Shown here: in pieces, positions 48,769-57,391 of the stretch
Layout of the letters: each line of letters begins with the position of its first letter
How positions within the stretch are numbered: position 1 is the stretch's first letter
Assembly (NCBI GenBank): GCA_029863605.1
Contig: JAOTVB010000001.1
Span: forward strand, 62,001-126,000
DNA from: Myxococcales bacterium
GTDB taxonomy: Bacteria; Myxococcota_A; Polyangia; Polyangiales; Houyiibacteriaceae
DNA: 64,000 nt
Direction: 5' to 3'
Notes under the pieces: generated by a model
The model's database searches: none
What the model saw: only the letters and a program-made list of their open reading frames with translations
What the model was told of the DNA's origin: nothing
Position numbers and translations under genes: made by a program

Positions 48769-50685
48769 CTAGGCGTCGCCCTTGAGATACGTGTAGCCCC
48801 GCAGGCTTTCTTCGTAGTGCTGCATGAAGGTGCGGAGCTGCGGAAGGGTCATGCGGCCGTGGTTGAGCGCGCGTTCTGCCTGTTTGCGTACTCGCTCGAC
48901 CATCTCGTCGGGGTCGTGCTGGAGGTACCGCAATACATCGTCGATGGCGTCGCCCTTGATTACGTTGGCCACGCTGTAGCCGTAGTCTTCGACTCGTACG
49001 TGAACGGCATTGGTGTCACCGAATAGATTGTGAAGGTCGCCGAGGATCTCTTGATACGCCCCGCCGAGGAACATGGCGAGGAGATACGGCTCACCGTCAC
49101 GCACCGGGTGAAGGTCGATGCCGCGCTGGACTTCCTCGACATCGATGAAGTGGTCGACGATCCCATCGGAGTCGCAGGTCAAGTCTGCGAGTCTTGCACG
49201 AACGGTGGGCTCTTCGTCCAACCTATGAATCGGCATGAAGGGAAACAGCTGGTCCATGGCCCAGATGTCCGGCGCAGACTGGAACAGTGAGAAGTTACAG
49301 TAGTAGATAGCGCCTAGGAGCTCCTCCACGACGTTGAGCTCCTCGGGAATGTACTTCAGGCGTCGCATGCTATGGCTGATCTTCGCGCAGCAGCTCCAAA
49401 ACAAGTGCTCGGCGCGCGCGAGCTCGCGAATCCCGAGGTAGCCAAACTTGAAAAGGCTCCGGGCTTCCTCGAGGGCTTGTTGTGCATCGTGCCATGATTC
49501 CTGCACGTTTTTCGGCTGCACCCCTTTCCACGTCTCGTAGAACTCGTCGAGGATGCGGTGGTCTTCGGGGCTGGGCGGCGTCGGGTCTTCGAATCGGACG
49601 GAATCGACGCCGAGCGCGTCGAAGATCAACACCGACTGATACGCAGCGATCGAACGGCCGCTTTCGCTGACGATGGTAGGGGGCTTGACGCTCGCCTTTT
49701 CGCAGGCTTCTTGGACCGCGAACACGACATCGTATGCGTACTCCTGAAGGTCGTAGTTCATCGAGCCTCGGAAGTCGGTTTTCGAGCCGTCGTAGTCGAC
49801 GGCGAGGCCACCACCGACATCGAGGAAACCCATCGAGCAGCCCATTTTCACGAGCTCGACATAGATCTGAGCGGCCTCGCGCATCGCATTCTTGACAGGG
49901 ATGATGCTCGAGACCTGGCTTCCGAGGTGGAAGTGCAGGAGCTTGAGACAGTCGCCCATGTCTCGCTTCTCGAGCTCGTCGATGACTTGGACGATCTCCG
50001 ACATGGTCAGACCAAACTTCGCCCGGTCGCCCGCCGACTCCGCCCAGCGTCCGATCCCCTTGCTGCTGAGCTTGGCTCGCAAGCCGAGGCAGGGGCGTAT
50101 GCCCAGCTTTTCGGAAGCCCGAAAGGCAAGGTCCAGCTCTTCGATGCGTTCGAGCACGACCACCACCGTGTTGTCGAACCGTTGGGCGACCAGCGCGGTC
50201 TCGAGATAGGCGAGGTCTTTATACCCATTGCAGATGATCAACCCGTCTTCGTCATCCATCGCCGCAAGGGCGATCAAGAGCTCGGGCTTCGAGCCCGCCT
50301 CCAACCCGAAACGCCACGGCCGACCCGATTCGACGATCTCTTCGACGACATGTCGTTGCTGGTTGACCTTGATCGGAAAAACACCTCGATACCGGCCCTT
50401 GTACTCATACTCCGAGATCGCATTCTCGAAGCAGTGATTGAGCAGCCGAATGCGGTCTTGGATGATGTTTGGAAACCGGATCAAAAGCGGGAGATCGAGC
50501 CCACGTTCACCGAGCTGTTTGGTGAGGTCAAACAGATCGATCGACTGGTCGACGGTTGGATCGGGACGCACTTCCACATGGCCTCGCTCGTTGATCCGGA
50601 AGTAGGGCTCACCCCAGCCCTTGATCTGGTAGAGCTTCGTGCTCTTCTTGACGCTCCACTCCCGGGGCTGGCCGTTACCGTCCAT
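48769..50685 (-). CDS. speA: Biosynthetic arginine decarboxylase
   Basis: This 638-residue PLP-dependent enzyme makes agmatine from arginine for polyamine synthesis. The PLP Lys is in FPIKVNQQRHVVEEI (about residue 106). HFHLGSQVSSI and LDVGGGLAVDYDGSKTD form the cofactor and substrate sites of the alanine racemase-like barrel. The C-terminal beta domain (FQSAPDIWAMDQLFPFMPIHRL) is family-specific. It is full length and the size matches E. coli SpeA. It is divergent from the sulfatase-fold gene with 101 bases between. Downstream speB is not seen. Confidence 0.96.
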   Translation of the reverse strand: MDGNGQPREWSVKKSTKLYQIKGWGEPYFRINERGHVEVRPDPTVDQSIDLFDLTKQLGERGLDLPLLIRFPNIIQDRIRLLNHCFENAISEYEYKGRYRGVFPIKVNQQRHVVEEIVESGRPWRFGLEAGSKPELLIALAAMDDEDGLIICNGYKDLAYLETALVAQRFDNTVVVVLERIEELDLAFRASEKLGIRPCLGLRAKLSSKGIGRWAESAGDRAKFGLTMSEIVQVIDELEKRDMGDCLKLLHFHLGSQVSSIIPVKNAMREAAQIYVELVKMGCSMGFLDVGGGLAVDYDGSKTDFRGSMNYDLQEYAYDVVFAVQEACEKASVKPPTIVSESGRSIAAYQSVLIFDALGVDSVRFEDPTPPSPEDHRILDEFYETWKGVQPKNVQESWHDAQQALEEARSLFKFGYLGIRELARAEHLFWSCCAKISHSMRRLKYIPEELNVVEELLGAIYYCNFSLFQSAPDIWAMDQLFPFMPIHRLDEEPTVRARLADLTCDSDGIVDHFIDVEEVQRGIDLHPVRDGEPYLLAMFLGGAYQEILGDLHNLFGDTNAVHVRVEDYGYSVANVIKGDAIDDVLRYLQHDPDEMVERVRKQAERALNHGRMTLPQLRTFMQHYEESLRGYTYLKGDA

Positions 50686-50786
50686 GAGGCACGAGACTTA
50701 GCACACCGCAGCCACAAAGGGATGGCACCGGCTTCGTTGCCCCGGCGCCCCGACCGTGGTAGCCGAACACGCGAGGGGATAGGCCA

Positions 50787-53147
50787 ATGAAGAGCCGCTT
50801 GGCGCTGATTTTTGTCTTTGTATTGTCAGGACCCGGATGCTCGGAGGCCGCCGGGAAGTCGGAGTTGCGACCGGCGGAGGCTGTCCAAGAGGAAATTCAA
50901 GCAGAGGCTCGAAAGCAGTTACCCCTTTCAGCCGCCGACCCGCTTGCCGCCACAGGCGCGGGCACGTCGACGTACATGGATCTCGTAGCGCTTTCTCACC
51001 TTGCGGATGTCTACGATCCGGCCGGGCTGTTCATCGACTTCGGAACCGCTTCGCGACTGAAGTACACCAACGGCAATTGGAACAGCGGTTGGCGAGGCGA
51101 CCTCGAAGAGGGAGGCCAAACCGTGTCGACCTTCGGGAAGACGGCGCGGCTCTACCTGCCCATGGAAGGCGCCCAGCCTGTGCAACTCCGCATTCGGGCA
51201 AAAGCGTACGTCTCCGGGCCCCTGATCACATACCTCAACGGCAAGACGCTCAAGGAGCTGCGTGCATCTACAAACGAAGGCTTCGTCGAGCTCGTCGTCC
51301 CAATCCCTAGTAAGAGCGTCCAACCTGGCGAAAACGCGATCTTGTTTCGCGCCACCAAGACCCGTCAGGTTCGCGGCAAGGCGCGTTCGTTTGCAGTCGA
51401 TTGGGTGCGCCTCGAGGCTGTGTCGCCAGAGGGTGAAACTCCGGTCGCGCCCATACGAGTCGCCGCCGAAGAGCTCTTAGTCGGCGGTGTGAACCGACGC
51501 TCCATTCGCCTCGCACCCGGAGCGCAGGCCGACTGGTTCGTCGAGGTACCGAAGGACGCATCGCTGATGTTCGGTGTAGCGACGACGTCTGATGGCGCGG
51601 GCGCGCTCGAGGTCGGCACCAAGAGCGACCGAAAGGCGACTCGCCAGGAGTTGCCCGTGCAGGGCGTCTGGTCCGATCACCGAATTTCGTTGACCAGCCT
51701 CGCCGGCGACGTCGTGCAGGTCCGGTTTCGCAATTCGGGTTCGGCAGGGCTCGCGTTGAGCAACGTACGAATCACGAAGAAGGCGGGCCAACCGATCGCG
51801 ATCGACAAACCCGCGCGCAACGTCATCGTCCTCCTCATCGACACCCTGCGGGCGAGCAAGCTGGCGATCTACAATCCAAAGACCCGCGTAAAAACTCCGG
51901 CTCTCGATACGTTTGCAGCGGAGGGAGTCGTCTTCGAGCGGCCTCAAGCCCCCGAGAACTGGACCAAGCCTTCGGTGGCCAGCGTGCTGACCTCGCTCCA
52001 TCCGGTGACGCACAACACCAAGGAAGACGCATCGAAGCTCCCAAAGTCGGCGCTCATGTTGAGTGAGGTTTACCAAAAGGCCGGATTCGAGACCGGAAGC
52101 TTCATCGCCAACGGATACGTGTCCAATGCGTTCGGGTTCGACCAGGGATGGGACCACTACACGAACTACATTCGGGAGCGCCGCAATACCAATGCCTCGA
52201 ACGTGTTTGGCGAGGCGGCGTCTTGGATCGAGAAGAACAAGGACAAGCGCTTCTTCGCGTACATCCAGACTATCGACCCGCATGTCCCATACGACCCGCC
52301 CGACAAGTTCCTGAAGATGTACGACCCCAATCCGTATAAGGGCCAAGTTCAAAATCGCCGGACCCACCTGATGCTCGACGAGGCCAAGAAGAATCCCAAG
52401 AAATACTCATTTACCAAGCGCGATAAAGAGCGCATCGAAGCATTACATGACGGGGAGATCAGTTATCACGACGAACACTTCGGGAAGTTTCTCGTCAAGC
52501 TGCGGGAGCTCGGCCTAGACGACGACACCCTCATCGTCATCACCTCGGACCACGGCGAGGAGTTTCAGGAGCACGGCTCGTGGGGGCACGGGCATTCGGT
52601 CTACCAAGAGCTTCTCGGCGTGCCGCTGTTGTTTCGATGGCCTGGGGTCATCCCGGCAGGCGCGCGGGTCGGGCCGGTCGTCAGCACCACGGACATCGCG
52701 CCCACGGTTCTCGAAGCCACCGGCGTTCCGATCCCTCGAGAGTTCGAAGGCCACAGCTTGATGGGGTTCATTCGGGGTGATTGGCCGATGGGGCCATATG
52801 TCGCGTTTAGCGATTTCCTCGACCATCGCCGTGTGATCCGCGGCGGCGACTGGAAGCTGATCATCCGCGGCAACCTGTCGCAGGTGATCTTTGATCTAGA
52901 GAGCGATCCTTGGGAGCAGACGGAGCTCGACGGGCGTGCCAACCCCATCACACAGCGCTACCTTCGAACGCTTCACGGCCAGTTCCTCGGCGCGCAAGAC
53001 CGGGGAAAGTGGCTGGCTGCGGAGACAGGCGCATCGGGCGACAAGCGCTTGAGCCGAGAAAAGCAGGAGATGACTCCCGAGCTTTGCCGACAGCTCGTAG
53101 CGCTCGGCTACATCAGCGCTGAATGCGACCAGGTCCTGAGTAACTGA
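50787..53147 (+). CDS. Sulfatase-fold (alkaline phosphatase superfamily) exported protein with Thr nucleophile
   Basis: This 786-residue protein has a signal (MKSRLALIFVFVLSGPGCSEA; Cys18 may be lipidated but the lipobox is weak). A roughly 330-residue N-terminal region follows, then a sulfatase-family catalytic domain from about 345: NVIVLLIDTLRASKL (metal Asp), PENWTKPSVASVLTSLHP (nucleophile position about 392), and ITSDHGEEFQEHGSWGHGHS (metal and acid residues). Classic sulfatases have C/S-x-P-x-R here, modified to formylglycine. This one has Thr and no Arg, as in phosphoglycerol- and phosphoethanolamine-transferase relatives. It may therefore cleave or transfer phosphodiesters in the periplasm. 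Confidence 0.82.
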   Translation: MKSRLALIFVFVLSGPGCSEAAGKSELRPAEAVQEEIQAEARKQLPLSAADPLAATGAGTSTYMDLVALSHLADVYDPAGLFIDFGTASRLKYTNGNWNSGWRGDLEEGGQTVSTFGKTARLYLPMEGAQPVQLRIRAKAYVSGPLITYLNGKTLKELRASTNEGFVELVVPIPSKSVQPGENAILFRATKTRQVRGKARSFAVDWVRLEAVSPEGETPVAPIRVAAEELLVGGVNRRSIRLAPGAQADWFVEVPKDASLMFGVATTSDGAGALEVGTKSDRKATRQELPVQGVWSDHRISLTSLAGDVVQVRFRNSGSAGLALSNVRITKKAGQPIAIDKPARNVIVLLIDTLRASKLAIYNPKTRVKTPALDTFAAEGVVFERPQAPENWTKPSVASVLTSLHPVTHNTKEDASKLPKSALMLSEVYQKAGFETGSFIANGYVSNAFGFDQGWDHYTNYIRERRNTNASNVFGEAASWIEKNKDKRFFAYIQTIDPHVPYDPPDKFLKMYDPNPYKGQVQNRRTHLMLDEAKKNPKKYSFTKRDKERIEALHDGEISYHDEHFGKFLVKLRELGLDDDTLIVITSDHGEEFQEHGSWGHGHSVYQELLGVPLLFRWPGVIPAGARVGPVVSTTDIAPTVLEATGVPIPREFEGHSLMGFIRGDWPMGPYVAFSDFLDHRRVIRGGDWKLIIRGNLSQVIFDLESDPWEQTELDGRANPITQRYLRTLHGQFLGAQDRGKWLAAETGASGDKRLSREKQEMTPELCRQLVALGYISAECDQVLSN

Positions 53148-53150
53148 ACG

Positions 53151-54149
53151 CTAGCGTCGACGGGGGGTAGCGCCACCGATCCGCGCCACCAGGGTCGTGA
53201 TCAGATATCCCAGGCCGACCAAGCCGAGAGCCATCATCACGTCGGTGAACGAGGGTGCGTAGAACGCGGTCGGGTATTTGTCGGGCGCGAGCTCGGCGAG
53301 GCGCTCTACTGTTAGGATCTCCCCCTTGAACACTTCGCCGACCGCCGGTGCGAGGCCTTCTTGGAACGGCCAAAGGCCGAACACTGCACCCACCAAGAGC
53401 CCCATCAGTACGCCGAGGGTCAGCTGCTCGTACCGTTCGAGCACGACCTTGACGAGGTTGCTGATCAGCAAGACTCCCACGGCGACCCCGACGCCTACGG
53501 GCAACACGACGTCGAGGACGGGCTCGGTAGCGCTCTCGAGCGCGTTGGCCTTGAGGGCCTCCTTGAGTGCATCGATCGCGCTTAGCACCGGCACATATAC
53601 GCCGAGCACCAAGAGGAGATAACCTCCGCTCACGCCAGGGAGGATCATGGCGCTGGCGCCCACAACCCCGGCGACGAACATCATCAGCGCCCCCTCGCGG
53701 TGGGCTCCTTCGGCCGAGCCCGCGACTTGCAGCCACGCAAGCGCTGCCATGGCGATGAGACCCGCGGCCGCTCCCACCCAAAATCTACCGCTCGGAGGTC
53801 GCGCCATGTCCCAGAGGACCGGAACTCCACCCAAGGTGAGGCCGATGAAGAGGCTGTACATCGCCCAGCGATGCTCGACGACGGCATCCTTGACCGGCCC
53901 GGCGCCCAGCAGGATCGCCACCACAGCGGCCGCGCCGACCAACCCCAAGACCGCCAATGCGCTCCGTCGAAAGCGGAGGCTACTCAGGTCGGCCAAAGCC
54001 TCGATGAACTTCGGGTAGACCCCAGCTGCGAGCAGCATGGTGCCACCGCTGATACCCGGCACCAGGTTCGCCAGACCCATGAGCACGCCGCCTAGAACAC
54101 ATCGAACGCCCCACTTCGGGCTCATCGCGGCACTCGGTTCTCCGCTCAT
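53151..54149 (-). CDS. DUF368 membrane protein, undecaprenyl-phosphate translocase family
   Basis: This 332-residue polytopic protein (about eight to ten helices) carries the two DUF368 hallmark motifs: LVPGISGGTMLLAAGVY near 30-45 and ILPGVSGGYLLLVLGVYVP in the second half, each repeating the PGxSGG re-entrant pattern. DUF368 proteins (PopT) have recently been shown to recycle undecaprenyl phosphate across the membrane for cell-wall and O-antigen synthesis. It is divergent from fxsA, with 88 bases between. The C-terminus ends GGATPRRR. Confidence 0.9.
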   Translation of the reverse strand: MSGEPSAAMSPKWGVRCVLGGVLMGLANLVPGISGGTMLLAAGVYPKFIEALADLSSLRFRRSALAVLGLVGAAAVVAILLGAGPVKDAVVEHRWAMYSLFIGLTLGGVPVLWDMARPPSGRFWVGAAAGLIAMAALAWLQVAGSAEGAHREGALMMFVAGVVGASAMILPGVSGGYLLLVLGVYVPVLSAIDALKEALKANALESATEPVLDVVLPVGVGVAVGVLLISNLVKVVLERYEQLTLGVLMGLLVGAVFGLWPFQEGLAPAVGEVFKGEILTVERLAELAPDKYPTAFYAPSFTDVMMALGLVGLGYLITTLVARIGGATPRRR

Positions 54150-54237
54150 TGCGAGGGTTTACGGCAAATAGGCCGCCTGTCCAAAGAAAAGGAGCCGTGC
54201 GGTGGCTGTTGGCGACCGGCTGACCTAGGTTCTCCCA

Positions 54238-54738
54238 ATGGGCCGCCTCTTCCTCCTGTTCACGGTCGTTCCGCTGGTAGAGCTCTATCTGTTGATCGCG
54301 ATCGGGCGATTCCTCGGGCCAGTACCGACCATCGGGTTGGTCCTGGTGACGGGGGCGCTTGGCGCCTGGTTTGCCCGACTCGAGGGCGCGCGGGTGATCC
54401 GTCGCTGGCAAGAGGCCCTCGCCCGGCAGGAGCTCCCGAAGGACGGGGTGATCGATGGGCTCCTGATTTTCGTGGGTGGGCTGATGCTGATCACCCCTGG
54501 AATTCTGACCGACATTGCAGGGCTTTCGATGGTCATGCCGCCGACGCGGCGTGTCATCGCGCGATTCGTGCGCGCCTGGTTTGAGCGTCAAATCGCGACA
54601 GGTCGGGTGCGCGCGTATGGCCCCAGCTACGCCTCTCCGCGAAACCGACCTGGTGATGTCATCGATGTCGAGGGTGAAGTGATCGAGGTAGTCGAGGTGC
54701 GGGAAGCATCCGACATCCCGCCACAGCTTGAGAAGTAG
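54238..54738 (+). CDS. fxsA: FxsA family membrane protein
   Basis: This 166-residue protein matches FxsA: the N-terminal hydrophobic helix FTVVPLVELYLLIAIG with the conserved Glu, GPVPTIGLVLVTGALGAW, GVIDGLLIFVGGLMLITPGILTD and LPPTRRVIARF-like MPPTRRVIARF. FxsA in E. coli affects phage T7 exclusion by F-plasmid PifA and is otherwise uncharacterised. The C-terminal 40 residues are acidic and extend past the E. coli core. It sits before the FKBP lipoprotein gene with 33 bases between, and may be co-transcribed. Confidence 0.85.
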   Translation: MGRLFLLFTVVPLVELYLLIAIGRFLGPVPTIGLVLVTGALGAWFARLEGARVIRRWQEALARQELPKDGVIDGLLIFVGGLMLITPGILTDIAGLSMVMPPTRRVIARFVRAWFERQIATGRVRAYGPSYASPRNRPGDVIDVEGEVIEVVEVREASDIPPQLEK

Positions 54739-54771
54739 ACATGTCGCGTCACGTCGGCTAGGACGCCGTTC

Positions 54772-55713
54772 ATGAAATCACCCTGGACCCTCCTATGCTG
54801 CGTGGTGCTCGCCGCTGCGCTTACCGCTTGCAAGAGCAGCGCGCCCGCCCCAACCGAGGGCGAATCCGAAGCTGAGGCGGCGACCGACGAGGGCGCGAAG
54901 ACAGAAGCCGCGGCCGCGCCCGCCGAGAAACCTGCTGCGAAGCCCGACATCCCCGCACCGCCCGATGTCGCCGCACCGCCCGAGGATGCCAAGCGGAGCA
55001 AATCGGGTCTTGCTTGGACGGTCTTGACCAAGGGCGAGGGCGACAAGCACCCCGGGAAGTTCGACATCGTTACGGTGAACTACACCGGATGGACCACCGA
55101 GGGCCGGATGTTCGACAGCTCGGTGAAGCGGGGCAAGCCGGCGGAGTTTCCCCTGAATCGGGTCATCCCCGGGTGGACCGAGGCCTTGCAGTTGATGGTG
55201 CCCGGCGAGAAACGCCGATTCTGGATCCCGGGCAACCTCGCTTATGGCGAAGCCGGGGGCGATGACCCGCACGCACAGTTCGGCCCGCCCAAAGGCACCC
55301 TCGTCTTCGATATCGAGCTGCTCAGCTTCAAGGAAGCTCCCAAGCCGCCCGACGCACCGAAAGACGTTGCCAAGATTCCCAAGAATGCCAAAAAGACCGA
55401 CTCCGGCCTAGCGTCGCGCGTGCTCGAGAAGGGCGATGGCGAGCAGCACCCGTCGGCAACCAGCACCGTGACCGTCAACTACTCGGGTTGGACGACCGAT
55501 GGCAAGATGTTCGACAGCTCGATCGTTCGCGGCAAGCCAGCGACCTTCGGGTTGAATCAGGTGATCCCGGGCTGGACCGAGGGTCTTCAGCTCATGGTGG
55601 TCGGCGAGAAGCGACGCCTTTGGATCCCCGAGAATTTGGCCTATGCCGGCCGACCTGGGCGTCCCCAGGGCATGCTCGTGTTCGACGTCGAGCTGCTCGA
55701 CATCAAGAACTGA
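54772..55713 (+). CDS. Lipoprotein with two FKBP-type peptidyl-prolyl isomerase domains
   Basis: This 313-residue lipoprotein (lipobox LTAC, Cys20) is followed by an acidic Ala/Glu/Pro linker to about 75. FKBP domain 1 spans about 75-187 (VNYTGWTTEGRMFDSS, VIPGWTEALQLM, WIPGNLAYGE, VFDIELLSF). Domain 2 spans about 205-313 (VNYSGWTTDGKMFDSS, VIPGWTEGLQLM, WIPENLAYAG, VFDVELL). Each keeps the FD and VIPGW active-site positions, so both may be active. Such proteins speed periplasmic protein folding. The two halves are close in sequence, pointing to internal duplication. Confidence 0.92.
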   Translation: MKSPWTLLCCVVLAAALTACKSSAPAPTEGESEAEAATDEGAKTEAAAAPAEKPAAKPDIPAPPDVAAPPEDAKRSKSGLAWTVLTKGEGDKHPGKFDIVTVNYTGWTTEGRMFDSSVKRGKPAEFPLNRVIPGWTEALQLMVPGEKRRFWIPGNLAYGEAGGDDPHAQFGPPKGTLVFDIELLSFKEAPKPPDAPKDVAKIPKNAKKTDSGLASRVLEKGDGEQHPSATSTVTVNYSGWTTDGKMFDSSIVRGKPATFGLNQVIPGWTEGLQLMVVGEKRRLWIPENLAYAGRPGRPQGMLVFDVELLDIKN

Positions 55714-55783
55714 AGCCGCCCCCGAAGGGTCGATAGATCCAAAGCTTCCCTCGCGCGTCTACCCGAGAAGTGAGGAGCAAAGC

Positions 55784-57388
55784 ATGAAGCAAACAATCGC
55801 TGTTTTGGGTCTGTGCGCGGCCATGGCATGGCCAACGACGTCGCGCGCGTTTTGTGGCTTTTACGTGAGCGGGGCGGATGCGTCGCTCTACAACAACGCG
55901 ACCATGGTCGTCATGATGCGAGAGGGCACTCGGACGGTGCTCTCGATGCAGAATAACTACCAAGGGCCCCCGGAAGACTTCGCGATGGTCGTTCCGGTTC
56001 CGGTCGTCTTGCAAGAAGAGAACGTGAAGACGCTGCCCCGGCAGATCTTTTCTCGGGTCGACAAGCTCGCCGCTCCGCGCTTGGTCGAGTATTGGGAGCA
56101 AGACCCTTGTCGTCCGATGGTGATGGAGGATATGGCACTGCCCAGGTCGGCAAAGGCACGTCGCAGCATGGGGGCCGCTGCCGACAGCGCCGAGGAGTAC
56201 GGCGTCACCATCGAGGCACAGTTCAAGGTGGCCGAGTACGATATCGTCATCTTGAGCGCGAAGGACTCGGGTGGCCTCGACAAGTGGCTCCGAAAGAACA
56301 AGTACAATATTCCCAAGGGTGCCAACAAGGTGCTTCGTCCGTACGTCGAGCAGAACACCAAGTTCTTCGTCGCCAAGGTCGATGCCGAGAAGGTGAAGTT
56401 TCAGGATGGGAAGGCCGTGCTGTCTCCGCTTCGGTTTCACTATGATGCGCCGACGTTCACGCTCCCTGTTCGCCTCGGGCTACTCAATAGCGGCGGCCAG
56501 CAGGACCTGATCGTCCACATCCTCGCCAAGGGCCAGCGCTACGAGGTGGCCAACTACAAGAATACTTCGATCCCGACCAACATCCGGGTCGACGACAGCG
56601 TTCGAGGGACATTCGGAGGCTTTTACAACGCGTTGTTCGAGCGCACGGTCGAAAAGAACCCCGGCGCCGTCGTCACCGAATACTCGTGGGATGCGACCAG
56701 TTGCGACCCTTGTCCGGAGCCGCCCCTCACCCCGCAAGAGCTAACGACGCTCGGCGGAGACGTGATCATACCGGGTGCGCAAGACCCGTACTCGGACATT
56801 CCCGGCGTCGTCCCGCCGAAGGCCCGACGCGTGGTTTGGCAACCCTATGGGTTCGTTCTGACGCGTCTCCACTACCGCTACGACAAGAGCGGGCTCGACG
56901 AGGACTTGGTCTTCCGAACGGCTGGGCCAATCGTCGGCGGGCGGGGCATGCCGGACCAAAACGGCGACCTTCACGAGCGCCGTGCGCAGGCGTCGGGGAT
57001 GAACAACTTCCAAGGGAGATACGTGATTCTCCATCGGTGGGAAGGCGCGATCGCGTGCCAAAACCCCCAGCGTGGCATGTGGGGTGGCCCGCCCGGACGC
57101 CCGCAGCCGAAGCCCTTTGCGGCACCCAACACCATGCTCGAAGGTGGCGCGACGCGCACGCTCACCAATCAACTGCCCGGGCTCATCCAAACCGACATCC
57201 CGGAGCTCGACCTGAAGGCACGACCACAGGAGCCAGAGCCGAAGACACAAGACGGTACGGGTCCCGCGAGTGGCGATGCCGGCACTTCGGATGGCTGCAG
57301 TGTGAGCGCCGCGAGAACCGCATCGCTCGGTTGGATCGCGCTGATCATGGTTGCTATGTGGCTGACCAGGCGAAGAGCCGTCTATTAG
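55784..57388 (+). CDS. Secreted DUF2330 protein with MYXO-CTERM-like tail
   Basis: This 534-residue protein starts at ATG 55784 after GAGGAGC. The signal peptide ends around SRA-FCG. DUF2330 begins with FCGFYVSGADASLYNNATMVVMM and continues through the conserved DFAMVVPVPVVLQEENV block. C-terminal residues 500-534 have GCSVSAARTASLGW, a hydrophobic helix and TRRR, matching MYXO-CTERM surface tails. DUF2330 proteins are exported; their function is unknown. It is followed 3 bases later by ettA, but the envelope and ribosome roles differ, so co-transcription may be incidental. Confidence 0.85.
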   Translation: MKQTIAVLGLCAAMAWPTTSRAFCGFYVSGADASLYNNATMVVMMREGTRTVLSMQNNYQGPPEDFAMVVPVPVVLQEENVKTLPRQIFSRVDKLAAPRLVEYWEQDPCRPMVMEDMALPRSAKARRSMGAAADSAEEYGVTIEAQFKVAEYDIVILSAKDSGGLDKWLRKNKYNIPKGANKVLRPYVEQNTKFFVAKVDAEKVKFQDGKAVLSPLRFHYDAPTFTLPVRLGLLNSGGQQDLIVHILAKGQRYEVANYKNTSIPTNIRVDDSVRGTFGGFYNALFERTVEKNPGAVVTEYSWDATSCDPCPEPPLTPQELTTLGGDVIIPGAQDPYSDIPGVVPPKARRVVWQPYGFVLTRLHYRYDKSGLDEDLVFRTAGPIVGGRGMPDQNGDLHERRAQASGMNNFQGRYVILHRWEGAIACQNPQRGMWGGPPGRPQPKPFAAPNTMLEGGATRTLTNQLPGLIQTDIPELDLKARPQEPEPKTQDGTGPASGDAGTSDGCSVSAARTASLGWIALIMVAMWLTRRRAVY

Positions 57389-57391
57389 CCC

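Noticed and set aside
49558-50790. Plus-strand frame opposite speA
   Set aside because: Composition is typical of a shadow frame; speA is full length and unambiguous.
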